Assembly: GCF_036373705.1 (NCBI RefSeq)
Contig: NC_089856.1
Location: 28,616,298 to 28,680,297, forward strand
Source: Amia ocellicauda
Taxonomy: Eukaryota > Chordata > Actinopteri > Amiiformes > Amiidae
Direction: 5' to 3'
DNA length: 64,000 nucleotides
Both the position numbers and the translations under genes were made by a program. The notes beneath the pieces were generated by a model. It had not been told where the DNA came from. It saw only the letters and a program-made list of their open reading frames with translations, and ran no database searches. Shown one piece after another: positions 44,448 to 57,149 of the stretch (position 1 is the stretch's first letter; every line of letters begins with the position of its first letter).

Positions 44448-44772
44448 ATGGTAACCTTATTTTTCACTTGGAACTGTGCAGTCCAGGCTGGCTAATTCGC
44501 GTTCAAAGTTTAAGACATACTGGTACTCAATACCCATTTGGACCCAGGGAGTATTCGACATTCGATCCAAAGGGTTAAAAAGCTGTAAATGAGAAAAAGT
44601 GCCCTCTGTTGGCCACTCTAGTGCATTACCTTTCAAAGGAAGGAAAGATTAAGTGTTAAATGACACTCTGTGTGTGCGTATGTATGTATGTATGTTTAGG
44701 TCATGGTTAGAGATGTTTTACAGAGTCATTAAGAGCGAATAAGGAAAGCACGTAGAACCAAAAGTAGCCAAC

Positions 44773-44844
44773 CTCCCCGTCGGGGAATCAAACCCCGGTC
44801 TCCCGCGTGACAGGCGGGGATACTTACCACTATACTAACGAGGA
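44773..44844 (-). pseudogene. tRNA-Asp copy with T-loop change
   Basis: It shares the TTTGATT T-loop of the copy at 41120 but keeps the normal T-stem. The rest is intact, so it may be a weak gene or an early pseudogene. Confidence 0.65.
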
Positions 44845-45112
44845 CAAGTTAGGAGTCTAATCTGCCTCATCGAGCTAAGGACCCCAGGCCAGCTCATGTC
44901 ACTGGATGCTCAATCTGCCACATGTGCACCTTTTCTGTGCATGCTGCAATAGGGGATTAACACTGACTGAAATGCAGTGGTGTTCCATTAGGCCAGTGGC
45001 AGAGGGTAGCAAAGAAAGGTTTTGCCAGGCATACAGGTGATGACTGTAGGGGAAACAGAGGTTGTTTTGCAGACAGATTTTAACAGAACACCTAAAAATC
45101 AGTGTCATGTGA

Positions 45113-45183
45113 GCATTGGTGGTTCAGTGGTAGAATTCTCGCCTGCCACGCGGGAGGCCCGGGTTCGATTCCCGGCCAATGCA
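45113..45183 (+). tRNA. tRNA-Gly (anticodon GCC)
   Basis: The gene is intact at 71 nt, identical to its neighbours, with a TTTT terminator. Confidence 0.95.
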
Positions 45184-45224
45184 ACTTCCCGTTTTCTGGA
45201 AACCACGATTGATTTTGTTGGCTT

Positions 45225-46095
45225 CCACTACATGGCTGGGAAAACGCCTACGGGCTGCACCAAGCAAGACAGACACTGCCGACACCCCGTGACTCCAGCG
45301 TGCAGGAGGACACTGGATTGTTACAGCAATTTATGCCTCGGATGTCCCATCGGCTGCCCTGACCGGAGGGAAGTCGTTGCGAGAGACGCCTCCAACTCCA
45401 GCTGGGGCACAGACTGGAATGGGATCGGGGTACAGAGGACATGTAGCGTTCTCTGATCATCCTCCCACGTCAATGCACAGGAGCTGCAAGCTGTGTCACT
45501 GGCGCTGTGCCCCTTCCAGCACGTCCTTTTCAACAAGCATGTCTTAGTTTGGACAGACAACGCGACAGTGGTGGCTTACATCCCCCACCACAGGGGGCAT
45601 GCGCTCACCCAGACTGCATTGTGCGACATTCAAACTTCTCCTGTGGGCCCAGGACAATCTCCAATCAATCAGGGCAATACACCTGCCAGGTGTGTCCAAC
45701 ACAAAACCGCGGACCTGCTCTCTCGTGGAGGACCAGACAGCTTGGTGATTGAATCCTCAAGTGGTGGAGCAGATCTGGGAGACGCTGGGATGAGCTCGAA
45801 TCGACCTCTTTGCTACTCATGCAACGACTCACATGCAGCAGCTGCTGGAGGAAGGGAAATCTGCATCCACTCTGAAGGTTTATCTGTCTGCTATCAGCAT
45901 ACAAAGATAAAATTGACACTGTCTCCCCATGAGACCCAATTCCTGATGGGAGCAAGGCAGCTTAGATGCCATTGAAGGTCACAGTTCCAGTCTGGGACTT
46001 GGAACTGGTCCTTCAGGGGCTTAGCAGAGCTCCTTTTGAGCCAGTTTCCACAACGGAGCTCCAATTTCTGTCGCTTACAGTTTCGTTCCTTTTAG
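45225..46095 (+). mobile_element. DIRS-type retroelement fossil, unit 3
   Basis: This is a copy of the same broken fragment, slightly shorter. Confidence 0.85.
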
Positions 46096-46398
46096 TGATA
46101 AACACTCAAATTTTCAATGTAAATGCAGTGTTTCTGCCCTGAAGATGTTGTGATTTTCATATGTCAAACTATTAATTTTATCCAACTCTTTATAATTTTC
46201 ATCACACAACGGTTTTATAAAGGAGTCGCATGTTATTCGGGTGCAGCGGTTGAGTGTAGTATGAAATGTTGACGGTTCTACTGTTAATATATAAATATCA
46301 ACATGTATCTGTAGGGAATCGGACCTCCTGCTCTTTCTTCATGTTCTGCTTATTTTTCACCAAAAAATATAAATATGCACATGCGCTGTAAACCGTAT

Positions 46399-46493
46399 AC
46401 AGTGGCGCATTAACATCTGCTAGACGGGGACATTTGTCCTCTGACTGTCGTGTTTCGATTCTACTTACAAGTACAGCACGTTAATACAAAATA

Positions 46494-46538
<45 letters not shown>

Positions 46539-46549
46539 ATACTACTACC

Positions 46550-46582
<33 letters not shown>

Positions 46583-47077
46583 TGAACCACTTCACCATCT
46601 TAATAAAAAGAAAATTATACTTTCTGCATTTGTTTGCATTGCTTTCCAATTTATTAAAATGCAAACAAAGGTTATTATTATTTTTATACAAATTATATCA
46701 ATCTAAATTAGTGGGGGTGGGGGGTGCCTGCAGATCGAGTTCAGCCCGGCGACGAGAGCGGGGCTCAACATGTGCACTTGCGCATTAAAGTATCTCTTGG
46801 TTGTGTTGGTTATTGTGTGTCGGTTCACTCTCCTCATGTCTGTTTGTGTTTCTGATGCACATTTCTTGCTGATAGAAAAACGTCTATTGTTTCATGTTAT
46901 GCTCTATCGTTTTTTTGTTGTCCGCGATCGCACCCCCCACCCCCGCTAATTTATATGTATGTAATTTGTATAATATTAAAGAATAATTAAGTTTGTTTTT
47001 CATTTTAATAAATTGGAAAGCAATGCAATCACATGCAGAAAGTTTCATTTCCTTTTGATGGTGAAGTGGTACAACAG

Positions 47078-47115
<38 letters not shown>

Positions 47116-47212
47116 ATTTTTTTATTAAGACGTGCTGTACTGGTAAGCAGAATGGAAATGCGACAGTCAGAGAGGAAATGTTCCTGTTTAGCAGATGTTA
47201 ACTGCGCCACTA
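46399..47212. repeat. long imperfect palindrome, unit 3
   Basis: Same arms as in unit 1. Confidence 0.88.
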
Positions 47213-47489
47213 TAATCCCTGATGTGGTAAATCTACCTGAATCTACGGAGCGTTCTCTGTATTTTTCGGAAATATTTAGTATTTTGGGACCCTCAAAGTC
47301 CTAACAACCATAAAAATGATAAATGTTATTTCTCAATATGAAGGGGTACAAAGTAAGAGCCCATAGCCAAAAACATGTTTTCTGTGTGGGATATGGACTT
47401 TAAATTATTATAATGTGTAATTCCTAAAAAATATTAATGGCAAAGAGGCATCAGATGAATGCAGAATGTTTATAGTATGCCATGGTAAC

Positions 47490-48435
47490 TGGAGATCGAA
47501 CGATACTGTTTTTTCGTGTCAGATACAAACACCGATAATTGGGAAGCAGCATTTTCCGATAACCGATATATCGTCCAATATGTACTTCTTTTGTTAGTAT
47601 GCAGAACGGACCGTTTTCGTGCTTGGATTCCTAAAAAACGTGGCTCTCATAGAGAAATTGTAACAAATATGCACCAAAGGCAGAATTTGTACATTTGAGC
47701 AATAAACTTTAGGTTAATATACATTTTCATCATAAATAACAACCACAGATCAAATTAAAAAATGTCTTAGTAAATGGGAGAATAAAAGAACAAATATGCA
47801 TGTTCTATACATCAGAACAAAGGACAAGGTATATGAACAACTCCACACACAATCAGAAGTGTTTGCTTGTTCTATACCTTAGAGCAAATAATAAGATAGT
47901 GTTAAGTGCTGGCTGGCCTAGCTTAGGCTATATAAGCATTTTACACAGGTCGGGTTCTCCTAAGGTTCGCAAGTCCTGCTCAGTGCTCAGTACTGCCGAT
48001 CCAACAGTGGCAAGCACAGCTTCTCTGCATTTTGTCCCAAGAGGGAGCTCTGTTGTTTTTGTTGTGGTTGGTTGTTGTTATTTTAAAATGTATTTTAAAA
48101 TGCCCTCAGAAGTGTAACTTATTTACTTCATATGTTATACGTATTGAAATACGATTCATAGCCAAAACATGATGTAGGATTTGAAATAGTTTTACCATTT
48201 TTGCAACATCTTCAGCAAGCCTGGTTGTAATCGCTTTATTTTAGTTACTAGTATTCAATTGGAAAGAGATTTAATTTACTTTTCCGTCAATTAAATTTGT
48301 AAAATGTGTATTTAGCCAATAGTCTGAGAAATTGTCGATGCATTAGTGGTGTGCATTCCTGCCGATTGCTGATAGTTTCAAAAAGCTGTTATCGGCCCCG
48401 AAAAACCGGCCGACCGATAAATCGTTGGACCTCTA
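47490..48435. mobile_element. non-autonomous hAT element, unit 3
   Basis: This is a 946 bp copy with the same flanking ATGGTAAC. Confidence 0.85.
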
Positions 48436-48760
48436 ATGGTAACCTTATTTTTCACTTGGAACTGTGCAGTCCAGGCTGGCTAATTCGCGTTCAAAGTTTA
48501 AGACATACTGGTACTCAATACCCATTTGGACCCAGGGAGTATTCGACATTCGATCCAAAGGGTTAAAAAGCTGTAAATGAGAAAAAGTGCCCTCTGTTGG
48601 CCACTCTAGTGCATTACCTTTCAAAGGAAGGAAAGATTAAGTGTTAAATGACACTCTGTGTGTGCGTATGTATGTATGTATGTTTAGGTCATGGTTAGAG
48701 ATGTTTTACAGAGTCATTAAGAGCGAATAAGGAAAGCACGTAGAACCAAAAGTAGCCAAC

Positions 48761-48832
48761 CTCCCTGTCGGTGAATCAAACCCCGGTCTCCCGCGTGACA
48801 GGCGGGGATACTTACCACTATACTAACGAGGA
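48761..48832 (-). pseudogene. tRNA-Asp copy with T-arm and acceptor changes
   Basis: It has the TTTGATT T-loop plus a mispair in the T-stem (CACCG) and one in the acceptor stem (ACAGGGA). It is the most decayed full-length Asp copy and is unlikely to give a working tRNA. Confidence 0.8.
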
Positions 48833-49100
48833 CAAGTTAGGATTCTAATCTGCCTCATCGAGCTAAGGACCCCAGGCCAGCTCATGTCACTGGATGCTCA
48901 ATCTGCCACATGTGCACCTTTTCTGTGCATGCTGCAATAGGGGATTAACACTGACTGAAATGCAGTGGTGTTCCATTAGGCCAGTGGCAGAGGGTAGCAA
49001 AGAAAGGTTTTGCCAGGCATACAGGTGATGACTGTAGGGGAAACAGAGGTTGTTTTGCAGACAGATTTTAACAGAACACCTAAAAATCAGTGTCATCTGA

Positions 49101-49171
49101 GCATTGGTGGTTCAGTGGTAGAATTCTCGCCTGCCACGCGGGAGGCCCGGGTTCGATTCCCGGCCAATGCA
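49101..49171 (+). tRNA. tRNA-Gly (anticodon GCC)
   Basis: The gene is intact at 71 nt although its divergent Asp partner is decayed. Confidence 0.95.
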
Positions 49172-49212
49172 ACTTCCCGTTTTCTGGAAACCACGATTGA
49201 TTTTGTTGGCTT

Positions 49213-50068
49213 ACACTACATGGCTGGGAAAACGCCTACGGGCTGCACCAAGCAAGACAGACACTGCCGACACCCCGTGACTCCAGCGTGCAGGAGGACA
49301 CTGGATTGTTACAGCAATTTATGCCTCGGATGTCCCATCGGCTGCCCTGACCGGAGGGAAGTCGTTGCGAGAGACGCCTCCAACTCCAGCTGGGGCACAG
49401 ACTGGAATGGGATCGGGGTACAGAGGACATGTAGCGTTCTCTGATCATCCTCCCACGTCAATGCACAGGAGCTGCAAGCTGTGTCACTGGCGCTGTGCCC
49501 CTTCCAGCACGTCCTTTTCAACAAGCATGTCTTAGTTTGGACAGACAACGCGACAGTGGTGGCTTACATCCCCCACCACAGGGGGCATGCGCTCACCCAG
49601 ACTGCATTGTGCGACATTCAAACTTCTCCTGTGGGCCCAGGACAATCTCCAATCAATCAGGGCAATACACCTGCCAGGTGTGTCCAACACAAAACCACGG
49701 ACCTGCTCTCTCGTGGAGGACCAGACAGCTTGGTGATTGAATCCTCAAGTGGTGGAGCAGATCTGGGAGACGCTGGGATGAGCTCGAATCGACCTCTTTG
49801 CTACTCATGCAACGACTCACATGCAGCAGCTGCTGGAGGAAGGGAAATCTGCATCCACTCTGAAGGTTTATCTGTCTGCTATCAGCATACAAAGATAAAA
49901 TTGACGACCCAATTCCTGATGGGAGCAAGGCAGCTTAGATGCCATTGAAGGTCACAGTTCCAGTCTGGGACTTGGAACTGGTCCTTCAGGGGCTTAGCAG
50001 AGCTCCTTTTGAGCCAGTTTCCACAACGGAGCTCCAATTTCTGTCGCTTACAGTTTCGTTCCTTTTAG
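49213..50068 (+). mobile_element. DIRS-type retroelement fossil, unit 4
   Basis: This is a copy of the same broken fragment; units 4-6 share a slightly shorter form. Confidence 0.85.
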
Positions 50069-50371
50069 TGATAAACACTCAAATTTTCAATGTAAATGCA
50101 GTGTTTCTGCCCTGAAGATGTTGTGATTTTCATATGTCAAACTATTAATTTTATCCAACTCTTTATAATTTTCATCACACAACGGTTTTATAAAGGAGTC
50201 GCACGTTATTCGGGTGCAGCGGTTGAGTGTAGTATGAAATGTTGACGGTTCTACTGTTAATATATAAATATCAACATGTATCTGTAGGGAATCGGACCTC
50301 CTGCTCTTTCTTCATGTTCTGCTTATTTTTCACCAAAAAATATAAATATGCACATGCGCTGTAAACGGTAT

Positions 50372-50466
50372 ACAGTGGCGCATTAACATCTGCTAGACGG
50401 GGACATTTGTCCTCTGACTGTCGTGTTTCGATTCTACTTACAAGTACAGCACGTTAATACAAAATA

Positions 50467-50502
<36 letters not shown>

Positions 50503-51158
50503 ATACTACTACCAATAATAATAATAATAATAATAATTGAACCACTTCACCATCTTAATAAAAAGAAAATTATACTTTCTGCATTTGTTTGCATTGCTTT
50601 CCAATTTATTAAAATGCAAACAAAGGTTATTATTATTTTTATACAAATTATATCAATCTAAATTAGTGGGGGTGGGGGGTGCCTGCAGATCGAGTTCAGC
50701 CCGGCGACGAGAGCGGGGCTCAACATGTGCACTTGCGCATTAAAGTATCTCTTGGTTGTGTTGGTTATTGTGTGTCGGTTCACTCTCCTCATGTCTGTTT
50801 GTGTTTCTGATGCACATTTCTTGCTGATAGAAAAACGTCTATTGTTTCATGTTATGCTCTATCGTTTTTTTGTTGTCCGCGATCGCACCCCCCACCCCCG
50901 CTAATTTATATGTATGTAATTTGTATAATATTAAAGAATAATTAAGTTTGTTTTTCATTTTAATAAATTGGAAAGCAATGCAATCACATGCAGAAAGTTT
51001 CATTTCCTTTTGATGGTGAAGTGGTACAACAGTTTTTATTATTATTATTATTATTATTAACATTTTTTTATTAAGACGTGCTGTACTGGTAAGCAGAATG
51101 GAAATGCGACAGTCAGAGAGGAAATGTTCCTGTTTAGCAGATGTTAACTGCGCCACTA
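50372..51158. repeat. long imperfect palindrome, unit 4
   Basis: Same arms with shorter ATT runs. Confidence 0.88.
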
Positions 51159-51435
51159 TAATCCCTGATGTGGTAAATCTACCTGAATCTACGGAGCGTT
51201 CTCTGTATTTTTCGGAAATATTTAGTATTTTGGGACCCTCAAAGTCCTAACAACCATAAAAATGATAAATGTTATTTCTCAATATGAAGGGGTACAAAGT
51301 AAGAGCCCATAGCCAAAAACGTGTTTTCTGTGTGGGATATGGACTTTAAATTATTATAATGTGTAATTCCTAAAAAAAATTAATGGCAAAGAGGCATCAG
51401 ATGAATGCAGAATGTTTATAGTATGCCATGGTAAC

Positions 51436-52381
51436 TGGAGATCGAACGATACTGTTTTTTCGTGTCAGATACAAACACCGATAATTGGGAAGCAGCATTT
51501 TCCGATAACCGATATATCGTCCAATATGTACTTCTTTTGTTAGTATGCAGAACGGACCGTTTTCGTGCTTGGATTCCTAAAAAACGTGGCTCTCATAGAG
51601 AAATTGTAACAAATATGCACCAAAGGCAGAATTTGTACATTTGAGCAATAAACTTTAGGTTAATATACATTTTCATCATAAATAACAACCACAGATCAAA
51701 TTAAAAAATGTCTTAGTAAATGGGAGAATAAAAGAACAAATATGCATGTTCTATACATCAGAACAAAGGACAAGGTATATGAACAACTCCACACACAATC
51801 AGAAGTGTTTGCTTGTTCTATACCTTAGAGCAAATAATAAGATAGTGTTAAGTGCTGGCTGGCCTAGCTTAGGCTATATAAGCATTTTACACAGGTCGGG
51901 TTCTCCTAAGGTTCGCAAGTCCTGCTCAGTGCTCAGTACTGCCGATCCAACAGTGGCAAGCACAGCTTCTCTGCATTTTGTCCCAAGAGGGAGCTCTGTT
52001 GTTTTTGTTGTGGTTGGTTGTTGTTATTTTAAAATGTATTTTAAAATGCCCTCAGAAGTGTAACTTATTTACTTCATATGTTATACGTATTGAAATACGA
52101 TTCATAGCCAAAACATGATGTAGGATTTGAAATAGTTTTACCATTTTTGCAACATCTTCAGCAAGCCTGGTTGTAATCGCTTTATTTTAGTTACTAGTAT
52201 TCAATTGGAAAGAGATTTAATTTACTTTTCCGTCAATTAAATTTGTAAAATGTGTATTTAGCCAATAGTCTGAGAAATTGTCGATGCATTAGTGGTGTGC
52301 ATTCCTGCCGATTGCTGATAGTTTCAAAAAGCTGTTATCGGCCCCGAAAAACCGGCCGACCGATAAATCGTTGGACCTCTA
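51436..52381. mobile_element. non-autonomous hAT element, unit 4
   Basis: This is a 946 bp copy with the same flanking ATGGTAAC. Confidence 0.85.
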
Positions 52382-52706
52382 ATGGTAACCTTATTTTTCA
52401 CTTGGAACTGTGCAGTCCAGGCTGGCTAATTCGCGTTCAAAGTTTAAGACATACTGGTACTCAATACCCATTTGGACCCAGGGAGTATTCGACATTCGAT
52501 CCAAAGGGTTAAAAAGCTGTAAATGAGAAAAAGTGCCCTCTGTTGGCCACTCTAGTGCATTACCTTTCAAAGGAAGGAAAGATTAAGTGTTAAATGACAC
52601 TCTGTGTGTGCGTATGTATGTATGTATGTTTAGGTCATGGTTAGAGATGTTTTACAGAGTCATTAAGAGCGAATAAGGAAAGCACGTAGAACCAAAAGTA
52701 GCCAAC

Positions 52707-52778
52707 CTCCCCGTCGGGGAATCGAACCCCGGTCTCCCGCGTGACAGGCGGGGATACTTACCACTATACTAACGAGGA
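52707..52778 (-). tRNA. tRNA-Asp (anticodon GTC)
   Basis: The gene is intact at 72 nt with the normal TTCGATT T-loop. Confidence 0.95.
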
Positions 52779-53046
52779 CAAGTTAGGAGTCTAATCTGCC
52801 TCATCGAGCTAAGGACCCCAGGCCAGCTCATGTCACTGGATGCTCAATCTGCCACATGTGCACCTTTTCTGTGCATGCTGCAATAGGGGATTAACACTGA
52901 CTGAAATGCAGTGGTGTTCCATTAGGCCAGTGGCAGAGGGTAGCAAAGAAAGGTTTTGCCAGGCATACAGGTGATGACTGTAGGGGAAACAGAGGTTGTT
53001 TTGCAGACAGATTTTAACAGAACACCTAAAAATCAGTGTCATCTGA

Positions 53047-53117
53047 GCATTGGTGGTTCAGTGGTAGAATTCTCGCCTGCCACGCGGGAGGCCCGGGTTC
53101 GATTCCCGGCCAATGCA
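53047..53117 (+). tRNA. tRNA-Gly (anticodon GCC)
   Basis: The gene is intact at 71 nt; TTTT terminator. Confidence 0.95.
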
Positions 53118-53158
53118 ACTTCCCGTTTTCTGGAAACCACGATTGATTTTGTTGGCTT

Positions 53159-54014
53159 CCACTACATGGCTGGGAAAACGCCTACGGGCTGCACCAAGCA
53201 AGACAGACACTGCCGACTCACCGTGACTCCAGCGTGCAGGAGGACACTGGATTGTTACAGCAATTTATGCCTCGGATGTCCCATCGGCTGCCCTGACCGG
53301 AGGGAAGTCGTTGCGAGAGACGCCTCCAACTCCAGCTGGGGCACAGACTGGAATGGGATCGGGGTACAGAGGACATGTAGCGTTCTCTGATCATCCTCCC
53401 ACGTCAATGCACAGGAGCTGCAAGCTGTGTCACTGGCGCTGTGCCCCTTCCAGCACGTCCTTTTCAACAAGCATGTCTTAGTTTGGACAGACAACGCGAC
53501 AGTGGTGGCTTACATCCCCCACCACAGGGGGCATGCGCTCACCCAGACTGCATTGTGCGACATTCAAACTTCTCCTGTGGGCCCAGGACAATCTCCAATC
53601 AATCAGGGCAATACACCTGCCAGGTGTGTCCAACACAAAACCGCGGACCTGCTCTCTCGTGGAGGACCAGACAGCTTGGTGATTGAATCCTCAAGTGGTG
53701 GAGCAGATCTGGGAGACGCTGGGATGAGCTCGAATCGACCTCTTTGCTACTCATGCAACGACTCACATGCAGCAGCTGCTGGAGGAAGGGAAATCTGCAT
53801 CCACTCTGAAGGTTTATCTGTCTGCTATCAGCATACAAAGATAAAATTGACGACCCAATTCCTGATGGGAGCAAGGCAGCTTAGATGCCATTGAAGGTCA
53901 CAGTTCCAGTCTGGGACTTGGAACTGGTCCTTCAGGGGCTTAGCAGAGCTCCTTTTGAGCCAGTTTCCACAACGGAGCTCCAATTTCTGTCGCTTACAGT
54001 TTCGTTCCTTTTAG
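53159..54014 (+). mobile_element. DIRS-type retroelement fossil, unit 5
   Basis: This is a copy of the same broken fragment in the shorter form. Confidence 0.85.
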
Positions 54015-54317
54015 TGATAAACACTCAAATTTTCAATGTAAATGCAGTGTTTCTGCCCTGAAGATGTTGTGATTTTCATATGTCAAACTATTAATTTTAT
54101 CCAACTCTTTATAATTTTCATCACACAACGGTTTTATAAAGGAGTCGCACGTTATTCGGGTGCAGCGGTTGAGTGTAGTATGAAATGTTGACGGTTCTAC
54201 TGTTAATATATAAATATCAACATGTATCTGTAGGGAATCGGACCTCCTGCTCTTTCTTCATGTTCTGCTTATTTTTCACCAAAAAATATAAATATGCACA
54301 TGCGCTGTAAACGGTAT

Positions 54318-54413
54318 ACAGTGGCGCATTAACATCTGCTAGACGGGGACATTTGTCCTCTGACTGTCGTGTTTCGATTCTACTTACAAGTACAGCACGT
54401 TAATACAAAATAG

Positions 54414-54484
<71 letters not shown>

Positions 54485-55149
54485 ATACTACTACCAATAA
54501 TAATAATAATAATAATAATAATAATTGACCCACTTCACCATCTTAATAAAAAGAAAATTATACTTTCTGCATTTGTTTGCATTGCTTTCCAATTTATTAA
54601 AATGCAAACAAAGGTTATTATTATTTTTATACAAATTATATCAATCTAAATTAGTGGGGGTGGGGGGTGCCTGCAGATCGAGTTCAGCCCGGCGACGAGA
54701 GCGGGGCTCAACATGTGCACTTGCGCATTAAAGTATCTCTTGGTTGTGTTGGTTATTGTGTGTCGGTTCACTCTCCTCATGTCTGTTTGTGTTTCTGATG
54801 CACATTTCTTGCTGATAGAAAAACGTCTATTGTTTCATGTTATGCTCTATCGTTTTTTTGTTGTCCGCGATCGCACCCCCCACCCCCGCTAATTTATATG
54901 TATGTAATTTGTATAATATTAAAGAATAATTAAGTTTGTTTTTCATTTTAATAAATTGGAAAGCAATGCAATCACATGCAGAAAGTTTCATTTCCTTTTG
55001 ATGGTGAAGTGGTACAACAGTTTTTATTATTATTATTATTATTATTATTAACATTTTTTTATTAAGACGTGCTGTACTGGTAAGCAGAATGGAAATGCGA
55101 CAGTCAGAGAGGAAATGTTCCTGTTTAGCAGATGTTAACTGCGCCACTA
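54318..55149. repeat. long imperfect palindrome, unit 5
   Basis: Same arms with the longest left ATT run. Confidence 0.88.
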
Positions 55150-55426
55150 TAATCCCTGATGTGGTAAATCTACCTGAATCTACGGAGCGTTCTCTGTATT
55201 TTTCGGAAATATTTAGTATTTTGGGACCCTCAAAGTCCTAACAACCATAAAAATGATAAATGTTATTTCTCAATATGAAGGGGTACAAAGTAAGAGCCCA
55301 TAGCCAAAAACGTGTTTTCTGTGTGGGATATGGACTTTAAATTATTATAATGTGTAATTCCTAAAAAAAATTAATGGCAAAGAGGCATCAGATGAATTCA
55401 GAATGTTTATAGTATGCCATGGTAAC

Positions 55427-56372
55427 TGGAGATCGAACGATACTGTTTTTTCGTGTCAGATACAAACACCGATAATTGGGAAGCAGCATTTTCCGATAAC
55501 CGATATATCGTCCAATATGTACTTCTTTTGTTAGTATGCAGAACGGACCGTTTTCGTGCTTGGATTCCTAAAAAACGTGGCTCTCATAGAGAAATTGTAA
55601 CAAATATGCACCAAAGGCAGAATTTGTACATTTGAGCAATAAACTTTAGGTTAATATACATTTTCATCATAAATAACAACCACAGATCAAATTAAAAAAT
55701 GTCTTAGTAAATGGGAGAATAAAAGAACAAATATGCATGTTCTATACATCAGAACAAAGGACAAGGTATATGAACAACTCCACACACAATCAGAAGTGTT
55801 TGCTTGTTCTATACCTTAGAGCAAATAATAAGATAGTGTTAAGTGCTGGCTGGCCTAGCTTAGGCTATATAAGCATTTTACACAGGTCGGGTTCTCCTAA
55901 GGTTCGCAAGTCCTGCTCAGTGCTCAGTACTGCCGATCCAACAGTGGCAAGCACAGCTTCTCTGCATTTTGTCCCAAGAGGGAGCTCTGTTGTTTTTGTT
56001 GTGGTTGGTTGTTGTTATTTTAAAATGTATTTTAAAATGCCCTCAGAAGTGTAACTTATTTACTTCATATGTTATACGTATTGAAATACGATTCATAGCC
56101 AAAACATGATGTAGGATTTGAAATAGTTTTACCATTTTTGCAACATCTTCAGCAAGCCTGGTTGTAATCGCTTTATTTTAGTTACTAGTATTCAATTGGA
56201 AAGAGATTTAATTTACTTTTCCGTCAATTAAATTTGTAAAATGTGTATTTAGCCAATAGTCTGAGAAATTGTCGATGCATTAGTGGTGTGCATTCCTGCC
56301 GATTGCTGATAGTTTCAAAAAGCTGTTATCGGCCCCGAAAAACCGGCCGACCGATAAATCGTTGGACCTCTA
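55427..56372. mobile_element. non-autonomous hAT element, unit 5
   Basis: This is a 946 bp copy with the same flanking ATGGTAAC. Confidence 0.85.
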
Positions 56373-56697
56373 ATGGTAACCTTATTTTTCACTTGGAACT
56401 GTGCAGTCCAGGCTGGCTAATTCGCGTTCAAAGTTTAAGACATACTGGTACTCAATACCCATTTGGACCCAGGGAGTATTCGACATTCGATCCAAAGGGT
56501 TAAAAAGCTGTAAATGAGAAAAAGTGCCCTCTGTTGGCCACTCTAGTGCATTACCTTTCAAAGGAAGGAAAGATTAAGTGTTAAATGACACTCTGTGTGT
56601 GCGTATGTATGTATGTATGTTTAGGTCATGGTTAGAGATGTTTTACAGAGTCATTAAGAGCGAATAAGGAAAGCACGTAGAACCAAAAGTAGCCAAC

Positions 56698-56769
56698 CTC
56701 CCCGTCGGGGAATCGAACCCCGGTCTCCCGCGTGACAGGCGGGGATACTTACCACTATACTAACGAGGA
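56698..56769 (-). tRNA. tRNA-Asp (anticodon GTC)
   Basis: The gene is intact at 72 nt. Confidence 0.95.
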
Positions 56770-57037
56770 CAAGTTAGGAGTCTAATCTGCCTCATCGAGC
56801 TAAGGACCCCAGGCCAGCTCATGTCACTGGATGCTCAATCTGCCACATGTGCACCTTTTCTGTGCATGCTGCAATAGGGGATTAACACTGACTGAAATGC
56901 AGTGGTGTTCCATTAGGCCAGTGGCAGAGGGTAGCAAAGAAAGGTTTTGCCAGGCATACAGGTGATGACTGTAGGGGAAACAGAGGTTGTTTTGCAGACA
57001 GATTTTAACAGAACACCTAAAAATCAGTGTCATCTGA

Positions 57038-57108
57038 GCATTGGTGGTTCAGTGGTAGAATTCTCGCCTGCCACGCGGGAGGCCCGGGTTCGATTCCCGG
57101 CCAATGCA
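57038..57108 (+). tRNA. tRNA-Gly (anticodon GCC)
   Basis: The gene is intact at 71 nt and is the last Gly gene in the array. Confidence 0.95.
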
Positions 57109-57149
57109 ACTTCCCGTTTTCTGGAAACCACGATTGATTTTGTTGGCTT

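Larger units (their letters stand above)
41120..44772. repeat. array unit 2, 3653 bp, left palindrome arm lost
   Basis: About 350 bp is missing near 42780, where ACATCTG joins CACTTGCGC. This removes nearly the whole left palindrome arm; the right arm remains at about 42935-43224. Its Asp gene is damaged. Confidence 0.92.
44773..48760. repeat. array unit 3, 3988 bp
   Basis: The unit has the full layout with palindrome 46399-47212 and hAT 47490-48435. Its Asp gene carries a T-loop change. Confidence 0.92.
48761..52706. repeat. array unit 4, 3946 bp
   Basis: The unit has the full layout with palindrome 50372-51158 and hAT 51436-52381. Its Asp gene is the most damaged complete-length copy. Confidence 0.92.
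52707..56697. repeat. array unit 5, 3991 bp
   Basis: The unit has the full layout with palindrome 54318-55149, which has the longest ATT run, and hAT 55427-56372. Its Asp and Gly genes are intact. Confidence 0.92.
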
